A stretch of DNA of 64,000 bases from Nemertoderma westbladi (lineage: Eukaryota; Xenacoelomorpha; Nemertodermatida; Nemertodermatidae), in contig JAUCBJ010006844.1 in assembly GCA_032718475.1 (NCBI GenBank), positions 39,006 through 103,005 on the forward strand. Reading direction: 5' to 3'. A program made the position numbers and the translations under genes. The notes under the pieces were generated by a model. It made no database searches and had not been told where the DNA came from. It worked only from the letters and a program-made list of their open reading frames with translations. Positions 1 through 10,100 of the stretch are shown here, in pieces. The first letter of the stretch is position 1, and each line of letters starts with the position of its first letter.

Positions 1-409
1 AAAGGTAGAAATCATAGTTCGATTGTAATTTGCAGTAATCGAAGGAATTATTGAGAAACACAAGCAAAGTAATCGCACTAGCAAATCATTCCAAGAAATT
101 AATCAAAATTAGCAAATTGCAGAAAATACGATATCCTAATACAAAATTAGAGACAGCTCAGCAAGTAAATTGTAACAGGGGTGTGTCATGTGATAAGGCA
201 TGAACATATGAACAAATATATGAACAACAATATGAACAACAAAAGGCCCTACCGGCACACCGCCAATTTATAGGTGATCCGGATGGGGTGATGCAATAAG
301 GTGACTCAATCGCTCTCCCATTGGCTCTCCAGTCCATGCTAGCATTAAACCAACCTGGAAGCAGTTAATCCAATAAGGAGACCGGATTGTAGCCCTATGC
401 CCTCAAATT

Positions 410-427
410 ATTACCATATATGGTAAT
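410..427. promoter_or_regulatory. 18-bp perfect palindrome with a CArG-box core, in the LTR
   Basis: ATTACCATATATGGTAAT is a perfect palindrome whose centre, CCATATATGG, fits the CArG consensus CC(A/T)6GG bound by SRF/MADS factors. The same palindrome is at 17257-17274 in the other LTR. A role as an LTR promoter element is inferred only. Confidence 0.5.
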
Positions 428-510
428 GGATCACGTCTCTGGCTGCTGAATGGCCAGGACAGCGTCCCTATATGCTAGCCCTATCAAACTAATATCAGCA
501 AGCACAAAAT

Positions 511-539
511 CCAGGGTCCGAGTAAACTCGCTACCCTGG
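511..539. promoter_or_regulatory. LTR stem-loop
   Basis: CCAGGGT (511-517) pairs with ACCCTGG (533-539). Inside, CGAG (519-522) pairs with CTCG (527-530) around the loop TAAA. The copy in the 5' LTR is at 17358-17386. A two-part hairpin in an LTR could lie in the R region and act in polyadenylation or strand transfer; that is inference. Confidence 0.5.
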
Positions 540-774
540 AACTATCTACATATATCCTAATACAAAATTACGTAGGTAGGGCTACATACTATACAAAATG
601 AATGGATGCAAAATATATGGGCGTTTTAACTTCCTTACCTAAATGTCACCACACTGCGCCTTATCTAAATAATTATACTGCACAACAGACTAATATTACG
701 TACAGTATAACGGACTAATACTGCATACTGCATAATGGACTAATACTGTGGATACAGCGCCATATACCGTAACA

Positions 775-1264
775 CCGCTCCAAGGGAAATCATATAATGT
801 TTCCCTCCAATTGTAGAAGAGTATAAGGTGATGTATACAAAACAAAATAATTTTCTTCCAACCAATCTAAATAACATAATAATTCTACTATTTACAAATA
901 TTGCCATAGATATTGCATAATGAATTACATACAAATTAAGTTTACAAAATATTATCTCTCTCACTGTTTAACGATTATTACATACAAATTAAATTTACAA
1001 AATATTGTTTCTCGTTCATTCTTACTACATAATGATTACTACATACAAAATCAAATATAAAATTTTTGCTAGGGCAAGTGAAAGGAGTAAGCCAAACCCG
1101 CAGGTTTGTCTCCCCAATCACTTCCTTCGCCTCTTTCATAATATAAATTCAAAATAACTCAACTAGTGTATACGAGTCTAGTCGAAAATTTTCAAATGCT
1201 ACAATATACATCAGAGCGACGATGATGTATATATCTAGAGTCTGTCGCCCTGTGCTATAATGTA
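775..1264 (-). other. Untranslated stretch between ORF4 and the 3' LTR of BEL-1
   Basis: AT-rich DNA with no convincing reading frame. It contains one copy of the dispersed palindrome at 1092-1108, which here is outside any coding frame. Positions 775-964 adjoin the LTR and should contain the polypurine tract, but no long purine run is visible. Confidence 0.6.
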
Positions 1265-3247
1265 TTATCGACCCGCTCCTGGGTTCTTTGGGCTCGCTCC
1301 TCTCTTCCGCCCCCTTCCCAGATACACTAATCGTCCTCTAGTCGACTCCGTTGACGGCGTCCGTGAGGCGTCACTCCCCGGAACCGGCGACGACGTTCCC
1401 TGAGCCCCGACAGATTCTCGGCTCGAACTTCTCCCTCGGCCTCGTCCCAATTGTCGCGCTCCCGTGGTCGCTTCCGCCAACTCTTCCTTCTGCAGTTGCA
1501 CACGCGCTTTCTCAGACGCCCCCTGCGCCTTGCGCTGCAACCGTTGCGCTTCTATAATAGAGTGGTAGTGGTCGTCCTTGACTTGACGCTTGTCTTGGAC
1601 CCCTCCTCCTGGTTCTTTCCGCGAGCCTTGAGCTCCAGCGGTCGTCGCTGTGGTCGCTGCGATCCTTTGTTCCTGTATCCTCTCGGCGGTCAATGAACCC
1701 ACTGGCACATGAGTCAACAAGAATTCGTTGCGGTATTGTATAGCCGCCATCCTCCAATCACCTCGCGCGCGTACCACTTTTCTAGTCTCCGTAAATACAC
1801 CCTTCGTGATGCGATCGCAAATAGCAACGAAGTTCCATGTGTACTTATTGTCCATGTTCAATTGTCTGAAGTATTCTCGGACTACGATAACTCCAGTGTT
1901 CTGTGGAAGGTCTTGAGAAGTTAGGATGAGCTCCTGATATTGTGGTAGCGATTGAAGATATGGCTCGTACGCAACATGCGATGGGTCTACCGCCCAAAAC
2001 CCATATCCCGCTTTAAATGGTAACCAACGCATCTGCGCTTGAATATGGTAATCCGCCACACTCTCCCACTTATCTAACATCTCCCGAAGTAGGTTAGCGC
2101 TATGGTTTTGAAAGGAATCATCTCGCAGCTGACATCTCGCGCTACGGTGTCCTTTTACTCCACAATATCCACATTGAGAAATGAAGACGGTGCACGTGTG
2201 AAACGAATGGTCGGTCTCATTGCACCAACGACAGACCTTATGCGCCGCCTCTATTACCGCGTCGCACGACTTTAGATTGTGCCTTGTGCTGCCGCACAAT
2301 TTGCACCTACGCGCTTGTGGAAACCAGGCCCTCTCGTATATGAGGTCTCCAATCGGTTTCGCACTTCCTTCCTTCCCAATGTCTAATACGATGTCGTCCT
2401 CTCCGGTCAACGGTTGTCGATCCGGAACAAAGTAAACATCCTCGCCCTTGTCCTCTATCTCCAATATTTCCTCCCGCGTTCGTTTCGGATATGTCTTCTC
2501 CACCGGAAGATCTACTCCGAACACCTCTACTAAAGTCTCCGGCCAGCCCTCCTTAACAGGTCTATCAGCCTCCGAGTGGAAGGGAGTACCAAACCCGCGG
2601 GTTTGATTCCCGAACCACTTCTCCAAAGCTTCTGGCGTCGGATATTCCATCGACGGTCGGTCTCCCAAATCTCCGATGTTCTGTCGATATACTCCTTCGA
2701 ATATCGCTAATCCTCTCCTCACCATCGACGTATTCTCTAACGACTGGTTGAAGAACGGGGTTAAGAAACGCTTCATCACGTCGGATTGGATTCCCCCTTT
2801 CGAGCGAACGTATTGATCTCCTCCGAATACCAATGGATGACGCTTCAAAACTCGCGCAACGATATCCGCTAATAAACAAGTCACCGTGTTCGACTCAAGC
2901 ACCAAATAATATTGTAGCGACGCACGGGGTGGCGCGCAAATGTTCCAATACACTAACGCTTGCCGCTTGAAGTGGGATTTGAACTCCGCTCCCGGTGGCG
3001 TGTTGTATTCGCCATACGCCTCCTCGTACTTCTTTTGCGTCTTCAACTTAAAGTCCCAATTATACAACAAGTGTGCTATAAAGCCCATACCAGTCTTGGC
3101 AGAGTTGGGATACTCCCTATAAATTCCAATATCCTGTGCCCATAGCAACAATAGCTTGGTGTCGACAAACGGTCTCGGCAATCTATCTTCCAGATCAGTC
3201 ATGGCGTTGAAGTCGCTCTCCAAATCGCTCTGGACTCCCGATCCCAC
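1265..3247 (-). CDS. BEL-1 ORF4: zinc-knuckle protein of unknown role (C-terminal half of the ORF3/ORF4 unit)
   Basis: A 660-residue frame. Three CCHC knuckles of the form C-x2-C-x4-H-x4-C lie at about residues 312-374 (starting CKLC, CRWC and CGYC), typical of retroviral and retrotransposon nucleocapsid proteins that bind RNA. The last 130 residues are charged and then Arg/Gly/Ser-rich, as in RNA-binding tails. There is no signal peptide or membrane segment, so an envelope protein is unlikely. The frame opens at a GTG with no ATG until 3202 and is open upstream into the end of ORF3. Residues just upstream and at its start resemble the distal frame of BEL-2 after 63706, where the same region follows ORF3 in one frame. 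I infer that ORF4 is the downstream half of one protein with ORF3. The gag frame of this element has its own knuckles, so this would be a second nucleocapsid-like protein. Confidence 0.75.
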   Translation of the reverse strand: MGSGVQSDLESDFNAMTDLEDRLPRPFVDTKLLLLWAQDIGIYREYPNSAKTGMGFIAHLLYNWDFKLKTQKKYEEAYGEYNTPPGAEFKSHFKRQALVYWNICAPPRASLQYYLVLESNTVTCLLADIVARVLKRHPLVFGGDQYVRSKGGIQSDVMKRFLTPFFNQSLENTSMVRRGLAIFEGVYRQNIGDLGDRPSMEYPTPEALEKWFGNQTRGFGTPFHSEADRPVKEGWPETLVEVFGVDLPVEKTYPKRTREEILEIEDKGEDVYFVPDRQPLTGEDDIVLDIGKEGSAKPIGDLIYERAWFPQARRCKLCGSTRHNLKSCDAVIEAAHKVCRWCNETDHSFHTCTVFISQCGYCGVKGHRSARCQLRDDSFQNHSANLLREMLDKWESVADYHIQAQMRWLPFKAGYGFWAVDPSHVAYEPYLQSLPQYQELILTSQDLPQNTGVIVVREYFRQLNMDNKYTWNFVAICDRITKGVFTETRKVVRARGDWRMAAIQYRNEFLLTHVPVGSLTAERIQEQRIAATTATTAGAQGSRKEPGGGVQDKRQVKDDHYHSIIEAQRLQRKAQGASEKARVQLQKEELAEATTGARQLGRGRGRSSSRESVGAQGTSSPVPGSDASRTPSTESTRGRLVYLGRGRKRGASPKNPGAGR

Positions 3248-3278
3248 CTTGACGTAATCTTGGTTGAGAATAGCCTCT

Positions 3279-4973
3279 CTAACCTTCTTTGGGTAACATC
3301 CTGGCGTCGATACGCTCCGCTCCGTGCATACCTCCTCGCCTGCATACCTCCAAAATCTGTTCCCTAGGATCCTTCCCCTTCCGATATTGTGTCGTTATGA
3401 TGGGCTCCGGTCTCTCTCTATCCGCCCTCACAAGCATAAACACATGAGTCACACCATCGGCCGCACGAATTTGAATACACTTGCTGGTCAAACATTCTTG
3501 ATGGGACCCTCCTTCATTGTCGTAGAACATCACCCTCCAATCCTGCAGTGATTCCTCCGTTTTCCTCCACTGACGCTGAATCTCATCTGATGGGGTCCAC
3601 ATGCGCTCGATCGCCTTGTGGTCATCATATCGGGTATAAGAACCCTTCCTCCTCAGCCACGTCTGGTCTACCTCCTCGTCGTCTGGGAATGTAGCCACCG
3701 CGACCCATACCTTGATGTACTTATCCAACCATCCGAATAACTTACTCTCCTTCCCCGGAGCTCCAATCTTGTCCAAAGTGTCGTAATCTGTGATCTGCAT
3801 TGGGACATCATGCAAGAACTTCGCGCATAAAACTTCCCGTAGACAGTCAACGTTCCAATGGTCCGCCATTCTTACCATCGGCAAGAATCGTATCGCTTCT
3901 CGCGACTCCGGATGATCTACTAATATCGCAGGTTCGGTACCGTCGGAATAATACACCGGTCCGGGTTGAGATACGACCTGTGGAACAAATCCGGTCACTC
4001 TCCTCGTCTCCTCTTGATGTCTATCCGCGGTCTTATTATACTCCGCTATCCTGTTCTCAAATAACTCCTTCGCCTTCGCCGCTCGCTCCTCCTGCCGCAA
4101 CGCGTCTATGTCGTCCTGATGCTCAGGCGTGAGGCTTCTCACTCGGTGAGGTGAAGTAAACGCAGTCCAGGGACTCGAGAGCTCCAAACCCGCGGGTTTG
4201 GTACCCGAGTCCCGCGCCGCTTCGCGCCGCGCCTCTAGATCCTTGTAGGCTCGGTACAGCGAAATGGCCGCTGCCGTCTCTATCAAACTGGGTGTCGAAC
4301 AGGGTTTAATCTCCGTATACGGATCTAATGTCGTAACGGTCGGCGTAATGGGTCTCGGAGGTCGCTTTCCGCTGAAGTCGATACTGATCATCGGGTTGCT
4401 CATCGGGTAACCTCCCTCGTTGTATCTAAGGAATTGGTGAGCTGGACATCGCGTTAATATCGGTTCCGGATGTTGCTCGTCTAGTCGGTCGGGAATCGCC
4501 ACGTCCTGTTTATTCATGCATTCACCACACTTGTAGAAGAGCTTGTATACGCTGAAGACTTTCGGCGTCTCCTGATCCTCGCCTCGAGTCCTCCGATACA
4601 GGTGCATTCCGTCGAACTGGTCTCGGACTGCAGGTAGAGGCTCCTCGTGTCGTAAATACATATTCATATGGTATAGTCGTGCGATTTCCTCGTCCGGATC
4701 TGCGCTAATGTCGCACACGTCCAAAGCAAAGTCGTAGGGATACCGCGTGCGATACTCTCTCCGCAAGACTTCCATCCGGTCCCCCAACGCTCTCATTCTT
4801 TCTCTCCGTAATTCTTTATCATAACTTGGTTTATACTTCCCGTTCGGCTCCATCACGGACCGCCCATGGTAGTAAACGTTAGAGTCTTTACATCCTGGTC
4901 GCGCGAATGGTAGCTCCGCCTCCTCTCTGGCAGTAAATCCTCTGCGCGGTTGCGCTCTAATATCCCTCTCCAT
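3279..4973 (-). CDS. BEL-1 ORF3: conserved accessory protein of unknown function
   Basis: A 564-residue frame starting at ATG 4973, 755 bp after the integrase. I recognise no named domain. It is homologous by eye to the plus-strand frame at 61495-63705 in BEL-2: both have RLY-x5-YL followed by PLP-x-V, then a C-x2-C...C-x2-H motif (here about residues 148-179, CGEC and CPAH), an FLP motif, and a C-terminal block ending in YDNEG. The paired Cys/His motif suggests zinc binding. The middle (about 280-330) is charged and probably helical. It ends 32 bp before the ORF4 start, and the ORF4 frame overlaps its end in the +1 frame. There is no hydrophobic segment. It sits where errantiviruses and retroviruses keep env but does not look like env. 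One copy of the dispersed palindrome lies inside it (4184-4201). Confidence 0.75.
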   Translation of the reverse strand: MERDIRAQPRRGFTAREEAELPFARPGCKDSNVYYHGRSVMEPNGKYKPSYDKELRRERMRALGDRMEVLRREYRTRYPYDFALDVCDISADPDEEIARLYHMNMYLRHEEPLPAVRDQFDGMHLYRRTRGEDQETPKVFSVYKLFYKCGECMNKQDVAIPDRLDEQHPEPILTRCPAHQFLRYNEGGYPMSNPMISIDFSGKRPPRPITPTVTTLDPYTEIKPCSTPSLIETAAAISLYRAYKDLEARREAARDSGTKPAGLELSSPWTAFTSPHRVRSLTPEHQDDIDALRQEERAAKAKELFENRIAEYNKTADRHQEETRRVTGFVPQVVSQPGPVYYSDGTEPAILVDHPESREAIRFLPMVRMADHWNVDCLREVLCAKFLHDVPMQITDYDTLDKIGAPGKESKLFGWLDKYIKVWVAVATFPDDEEVDQTWLRRKGSYTRYDDHKAIERMWTPSDEIQRQWRKTEESLQDWRVMFYDNEGGSHQECLTSKCIQIRAADGVTHVFMLVRADRERPEPIITTQYRKGKDPREQILEVCRRGGMHGAERIDARMLPKEG

Positions 4974-5728
4974 TATGTTACGCGTATATACATATATATA
5001 TATCCCAATAAGTGCCGTTACGTAACCAACTACACTGTGGGTAAATCAGTTAGATGCCGCCGAAGGACAGACCTCCCGAACCCCCCCGCCTTCCAGCAGT
5101 TCAGGTTCGACTCTCTAGATCCCGTCTCTTCCTAACTAACTATCCTCTAACCTATTCCCATGCATAGCGCAAAACTTTGGAGATAAACTGGCCGTGACCA
5201 ACTCACTTTTTGATGCCCAAACTACTCCCATTACTCCTACTAAACTACAGTAGTTAGAAAGGACCATAGCCACAATACTCGACTATACCAAACCCACAGG
5301 TTTGATAATCGAACATCACACATCCTGCAAACTACTGAGTGGGGTCCATGTACGCCTCTGGTGCTACTAACCTTTAGCACCCTAGTTGCACTGTTGGCAC
5401 CAATCTGTGGAAGTTGCTAAACTCAATTTACACTCCTACGTAATATAGCCGTCACCATGGTTTCTAAATGCTATTTTCCAGGCTTCACGACTTTTCAAAT
5501 TACTGTTATCTATAGACGAATTCTAAAACGCGTCTATACCCAGCGTCTGGAATTGTCTTGGGTTCACTTCTAATTTTTAAAATTTTCTAATTTTCCAAAA
5601 TTTTGAAAATAAAATTTTGTTTTGATACCCACCAGACAAAACTCAACGCAAATCACCACAACCCCGCTCCTATGCATTTCCTTGTATTTGCATACGAGGA
5701 ATGCATACGAAGTGAGTTGCGTCCAACA
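4974..5728 (-). other. Spacer between integrase and ORF3 in BEL-1
   Basis: There is no convincing frame. It contains a dispersed palindrome (5288-5304), a 7-bp stem hairpin (5360-5381) and a stretch at 5367-5414 that resembles, in inverted orientation, 14677-14714 in the leader (shared GGTGCCAACAG, CAACTA and TTCCACA). BEL-2 has a longer spacer at the same place. Such a spacer could supply a splice acceptor or an internal promoter for ORF3; neither is shown by the sequence. Confidence 0.6.
5360..5381. repeat. Hairpin in the pol-ORF3 spacer
   Basis: GGTGCTA (5360-5366) and TAGCACC (5375-5381) form a perfect 7-bp stem around an 8-base loop. A shorter palindrome, TTGGCACCAA, follows at 5394-5403. 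The function is unknown. Confidence 0.55.
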
Positions 5729-7168
5729 CTAATTCTGTTTTGAGGCAGGAGACAAATTATAATCTCCCGTCTCGATACGTGTCTCCTCTAATAACACAAT
5801 ATCTTGGACCGGTCGGTCCAAGGTGTGTAAACCATTAGTTTTACACTTTTTTGGGTGCGGACACTTGCACCTAATTTTCACAGTGACTGTGCGCACTATG
5901 TTTTGCACGTCTGGGTGTGTGTGCAAGATCACTCCCGTCTCCCAATACTTTCTCTTGACAATGGGTTCGGTTATCAACACGTAATCTCCCCTTTGGAGAC
6001 TCCGAACCGTTTTGTACCACTTTGTTCTGGTGGATATGGTGGGAAGATAGTATTCCCGCCAATATTCCCAGAATGTGTACGCCACTAACTGTGTTACTTT
6101 CCAGCTCTTACGACTATATAGGTCGGCACTAATGGGTTCTGATGCCGGCACAAGAAATGCTGGACTCTGCATTAGCAAATGATTCGGCGTTAATGCAACA
6201 CCGTCTGGCAACATAGCTATCGGCCTCGAGTTTAGGGTATGCTCGATTTCAATGAAAGCTCTGACCAGTTCGTCGTCGGTAAGTTGTTTGTTCACAGGCA
6301 ATGTTTTGGCAATGGCCTGTTTTACAGAGCGAACTAAACGCTCCCAACTTCCTCCTCTCCAAGGACTTTCTGGAGTATTAAATCTCCACTCTACTCGTTG
6401 CGGCAAAAGTGCTGCAGAAATTTCCTTATTCTGTGCTGCTTTATGAGCCGCGTTCAACTCGCTATTCCCTCCGACAAAGTTTGTACCCTTGTCAGAGTAG
6501 AACGCCTTTACTAGTCCTCTCCTGGCCATAAATCTCTTTAAGGCCAGGAGCAGAGATTTAGTCGACATGTCTGCCACACGCTCGATGTGTATGGCTCTAC
6601 TCGCCATACATGTCAGTAGCAGACCCCATCGTTTGTGGGTCAGCCGTCCACTCTTTGCTTCAATCGGACCAAAACAGTCCACCCCTGTGTTCGTAAAGGG
6701 TGGGTCATATGCCTGCACTCTCGCTTCCGGGAGTTCAGCCATCTCCTGTTCCAATACTCTGGCGTTCACCCTCTTGCAAACCAGACAGGCGTCGTACATA
6801 GTGCCGACTGCCCTGCTTGGCTGCAATAGAATGAATCGCTGTCTCGCTGCCGACAGACAGTGTAACTTTCCCGCGTGATGCAACCTCTTGTGTATATCCC
6901 ATAGAATCGCTCTTTGCAATTCTATTGGGTGACTAGGGATTATCACTGGGAACCGAAACTGTGAGTTTATGTCGACAGTCTGGATTCTCGATCTATGACA
7001 AATCAAACCCTTATGGATTAACGGACTCCATTTTCTAAGGGGTTTATAGAGAACTGGTCGTTGAGCCGATAATAGATGGAATTCTTTCGGGAAGGCACAC
7101 ATTTGATAATGCTTCAAATGCTTTAATTCCGCTTGATCAATCTCATCCTCTGTCAGAGGTTGTTTCAA
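5729..7168 (-). CDS. BEL-1 integrase and BEL-specific C-terminal region
   Basis: A 479-residue frame, in phase with the gag-pol frame upstream and separated from it only by a TGA (7178-7180); the first residue shown is a TTG, so there is no independent start. It begins with an HHCC-type zinc-binding region (HHAGKLH ... CLVC). The DDE core follows: Asp about 164 in GVDCFGP, Asp about 226 in SDKGTNF, Glu about 276 in GGSWERL. The 62- and 50-residue spacings are identical in BEL-2. The C-terminus (about 350-470) is the region usual in BEL/Pao integrases (DUF5641-like, with TKWYK and GDYVLI). The protein inserts element cDNA into chromosomal DNA. The catalytic residues are intact, so whether the element is active turns on the TGA. 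Confidence 0.93.
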   Translation of the reverse strand: MKQPLTEDEIDQAELKHLKHYQMCAFPKEFHLLSAQRPVLYKPLRKWSPLIHKGLICHRSRIQTVDINSQFRFPVIIPSHPIELQRAILWDIHKRLHHAGKLHCLSAARQRFILLQPSRAVGTMYDACLVCKRVNARVLEQEMAELPEARVQAYDPPFTNTGVDCFGPIEAKSGRLTHKRWGLLLTCMASRAIHIERVADMSTKSLLLALKRFMARRGLVKAFYSDKGTNFVGGNSELNAAHKAAQNKEISAALLPQRVEWRFNTPESPWRGGSWERLVRSVKQAIAKTLPVNKQLTDDELVRAFIEIEHTLNSRPIAMLPDGVALTPNHLLMQSPAFLVPASEPISADLYSRKSWKVTQLVAYTFWEYWREYYLPTISTRTKWYKTVRSLQRGDYVLITEPIVKRKYWETGVILHTHPDVQNIVRTVTVKIRCKCPHPKKCKTNGLHTLDRPVQDIVLLEETRIETGDYNLSPASKQN

Positions 7169-7177
7169 TTTCCGAAT

Positions 7178-10100
7178 TCACTCACTATTGGCGCTCGATG
7201 GTTCTCTCAAATGTTTCGAATGTTTTAAACAAAGGTACGAAACGTATCGGCTCAACCACGCAGTTCTTTTACAAATTGTCAGCCAAGAGGCAGACGAATT
7301 TAGTAATTTGTCATAAACACTGCATGACTCTAATGCCAGCGACGGTTGTCCGCTAACCAATGGAAGTTTCGAATCCAAACCCGCAGGTTTGGAAACCAAA
7401 GGCTCCATTGTGTCGGTCATTTTCTGTCCGTCACTTACCAATTGTGACTGTCGTCCAGTCTGTAAGGGTGGTTTTATGTCATAACTTACCCTTCCTGACC
7501 TAGTAGTCACGTAAGTCTGTTGGTCTGACAGGTCTCCGGGCCGCTCCAATAACTCTTCAGGCCGCTCCAATGACTCTTCAGGCCGCTCCAATGACTTAAG
7601 TTTGGCTTTAGACTTTGACTTAGAGACTTTCTCCACTTTGACTTCTGCATCTTCAGGCATCGGATTGGTCACTATCTTTAGTCGCTCTGGCCAATGTTCC
7701 TGTGTCCTCGTTAGAAAATTAGGTCCATGTAACCAAAACTCCTGCGACTCTTCCTGACAGAATTCCGCTGGCATTGCAACTCTCGAAGTTATGTCGGCCG
7801 GGTTCAACACTCCCGGACAATGTCTCCATTGTTCCTTCGTCGAAAAATCAACGATCTGAGCGCGTCTATTGGCCACAAATGTCTTTAGTGCAATATTGTC
7901 GGCCGCAATGTATACTAACACCAAGGATGCGTCCGTCCAATAGAATAAGGTCAATGTCGTATCTAATTCCTCAGTTATCTGCTTACTTACCTCGACTGAA
8001 ACTACAGCCGCCTGTAACTCTGCACGAGGGACAGTCATGTATTTGACCGGCATTGTCTTTGATCTAGAAGTCACAAAGGCCGTCTCAAATTTGTCCTGAC
8101 TTACCTCTCGGCGAAGGTAGGCTACCATACCAAAGCCGGTGTCACTTGCGTCACTGAACAGATGCAGCTCTAAATCAGTTGGAAATACCAGCTGATTCGG
8201 AAAGTAGGAACGGGGTACATCTATATTTTTCAACAGATGCAACTCGGCTTCCCACTCCCTCCACTGCTTTGCATGTATAGGAGATATTGGTTCGTCCCAC
8301 TCTAAGTCGGACAACCAAATTTTCCTCATGCACGCTCGTGCCTGTAATATAACCGGACTGATAAAGTTCATCGGGTCAAATAGTCTACTTAAAGTCGATA
8401 AGCAAATTCTCTTTGTCAAAACTTTGTCTGGGCTACTGGGCTCAAATCTAACTCTTACCTGGAACTTATCCGAATTCGGATTCCAAGCGAGTCCCAGTAC
8501 TCGCGCCATGGGGATTGGTTCTACCCCCAATTCTATGTCTCCGCTCCCGCGATCTTTTACCGGGAACGATTCTAATAGGGCCTCCGAATTAGTAGTGAAC
8601 TTGGTCAGAGGAAATCCCCCTGTAGCCAAGCACTCTTGCAGGCCGTGAGCCACTTCTATGGCTTGTTCCGCCGTGTCCTTGGACACCAATCCGTCGTCCA
8701 TATAGAAGTTTCTCAAGATAGACTCGATTACTTCTACTGGATACTTACCAATCTGGGCTGTTGCCGTTTTCTTTAGAACGAACAGCGTGCCATTCGGACT
8801 ATCGCGGGCGCCAAATATCCTAACGTACATTTGGTATATAACCACTGGGCCGGATAAGTCTTCATTCTCAAACCAGAGAAAGCGAAGGCTATCCTGGTCT
8901 GCCTTACAGGCTCTTACCTGGTGGAACATCGCCTCGATGTCACAAGTAAATGCGAATCGCCGCTGTCTAAAACGCAACAGTATTCCTATCAAATAGTTAT
9001 TCAGGTTGGGACCATCCATCAACTCTGAATTCAGGGACATACCTCTATAGACTGCTGCGCAGTCGTTGACTACTCGGACTTTGTCAGGTTTGTCAGGGTG
9101 AGTCACATAGTGGTGTGGAAGGTAATAAGTCTGGTCTGTCACTAAGTCAGGGTCCTCTACCTTCCCAGCAAATCCCTTGGCGAAATAGTTGTTGATCTGG
9201 GCGCAATACTTCTCCCTAATGTCTGGATTCTTCAACAACCGAGCCCTTACTCCGTTTAATCTTTTCAAGGCTAAGTTGTAGTTGTTCTCCAACTTAGGTG
9301 GTTGTCGACGCCACAACATTCCAACTTCAAAATGTCCAGTCGGTAGCAGACGTATGGTGTCTTCCATCATCTCCAACGACCGTTTTTCATCAGTAGACAT
9401 GGCTAGGTCATATCCACCGGGTTCCATTGCGTCCCTATCCAGCCATTCGACGGTTCTGGCTCCTGTCTCGAGGTCCTGGCGTATCAATTCCTTCTGTAAT
9501 TCCTCCTCACTGTATTGGAAAATGTCTAGGTCTCGATATTTAGCCACTTGACCCTCCACTATGTCTGTATAAGTCAAAACGTTAGTCAAATAAGTAGCGT
9601 GGGCCGCTGAACCAGACCCACGGGTCTGATAACAGTAGTCCTCGGGTTCACTATCTGTCCGGTCGTTATGAAGTGGTTCCGACAACCTAACATTATCGGG
9701 AATCAACTCCTCGTCCGACTCGCTAAAGTCACTATAGTGGTCAATACAGGTTCTCCTAAACTCGTCTATGTCTGGTGGTTCTACTAACGGTGGTTGAGTT
9801 ATAGGCTGTAATTCGTCGTATCTGTTCATTGGCTTGTCGCCACCTGTAAACTCATAAGACATAGGTACTCTTGTATACCAACCTAGTATGGTCCTATGGG
9901 CATGTGGTCCATTGACATGCGGCTCAGCTGGTCTCGTTTCCCATATTTGGTGTGCGATCAGCTGTTCTGCACCAATCAACATAGAAACATTCCTATAACC
10001 TACCTGGTGTCTTGGTACTCTGAGCTTGTCAAAATACTCCTGTGCTATGGGACTCATCGGCGGCACCTTACCTAACTGCCTGCCGAATCCCTTCATAGCT

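Larger units (their letters stand above)
1..774 (-). repeat. 3' LTR of BEL-1 (partial)
   Basis: This copy matches 16848-17621 base for base except at 247. Its inner edge at 774 is where the match ends (ACA then CCGCTCC here, ACA then AAAGG in the other copy). In element orientation it starts TGTTACGG, with the usual TG terminus. Upstream of it on the minus strand is a short mostly purine run (GGAGCGG), a weak candidate polypurine tract. The LTR holds a degenerate direct repeat around ACTAATACTG near its U3 end and a run of TATGAACAA-like units at about 197-243. Confidence 0.95.

Noticed and set aside
740-964. 74-residue frame across the LTR edge
   Set aside because: AT-rich, no homology, spans the LTR-internal boundary.
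1265-4973. ORF3/ORF4 as an envelope gene
   Set aside because: The position fits, but there is no signal peptide, no membrane segment and no furin-like site. Cys/His knuckles point to nucleic-acid binding.
1265-4973. ORF3/ORF4 as a separate element nested in BEL-1
   Set aside because: No terminal repeats were found around it, and a homologue sits at the same place and orientation in BEL-2.
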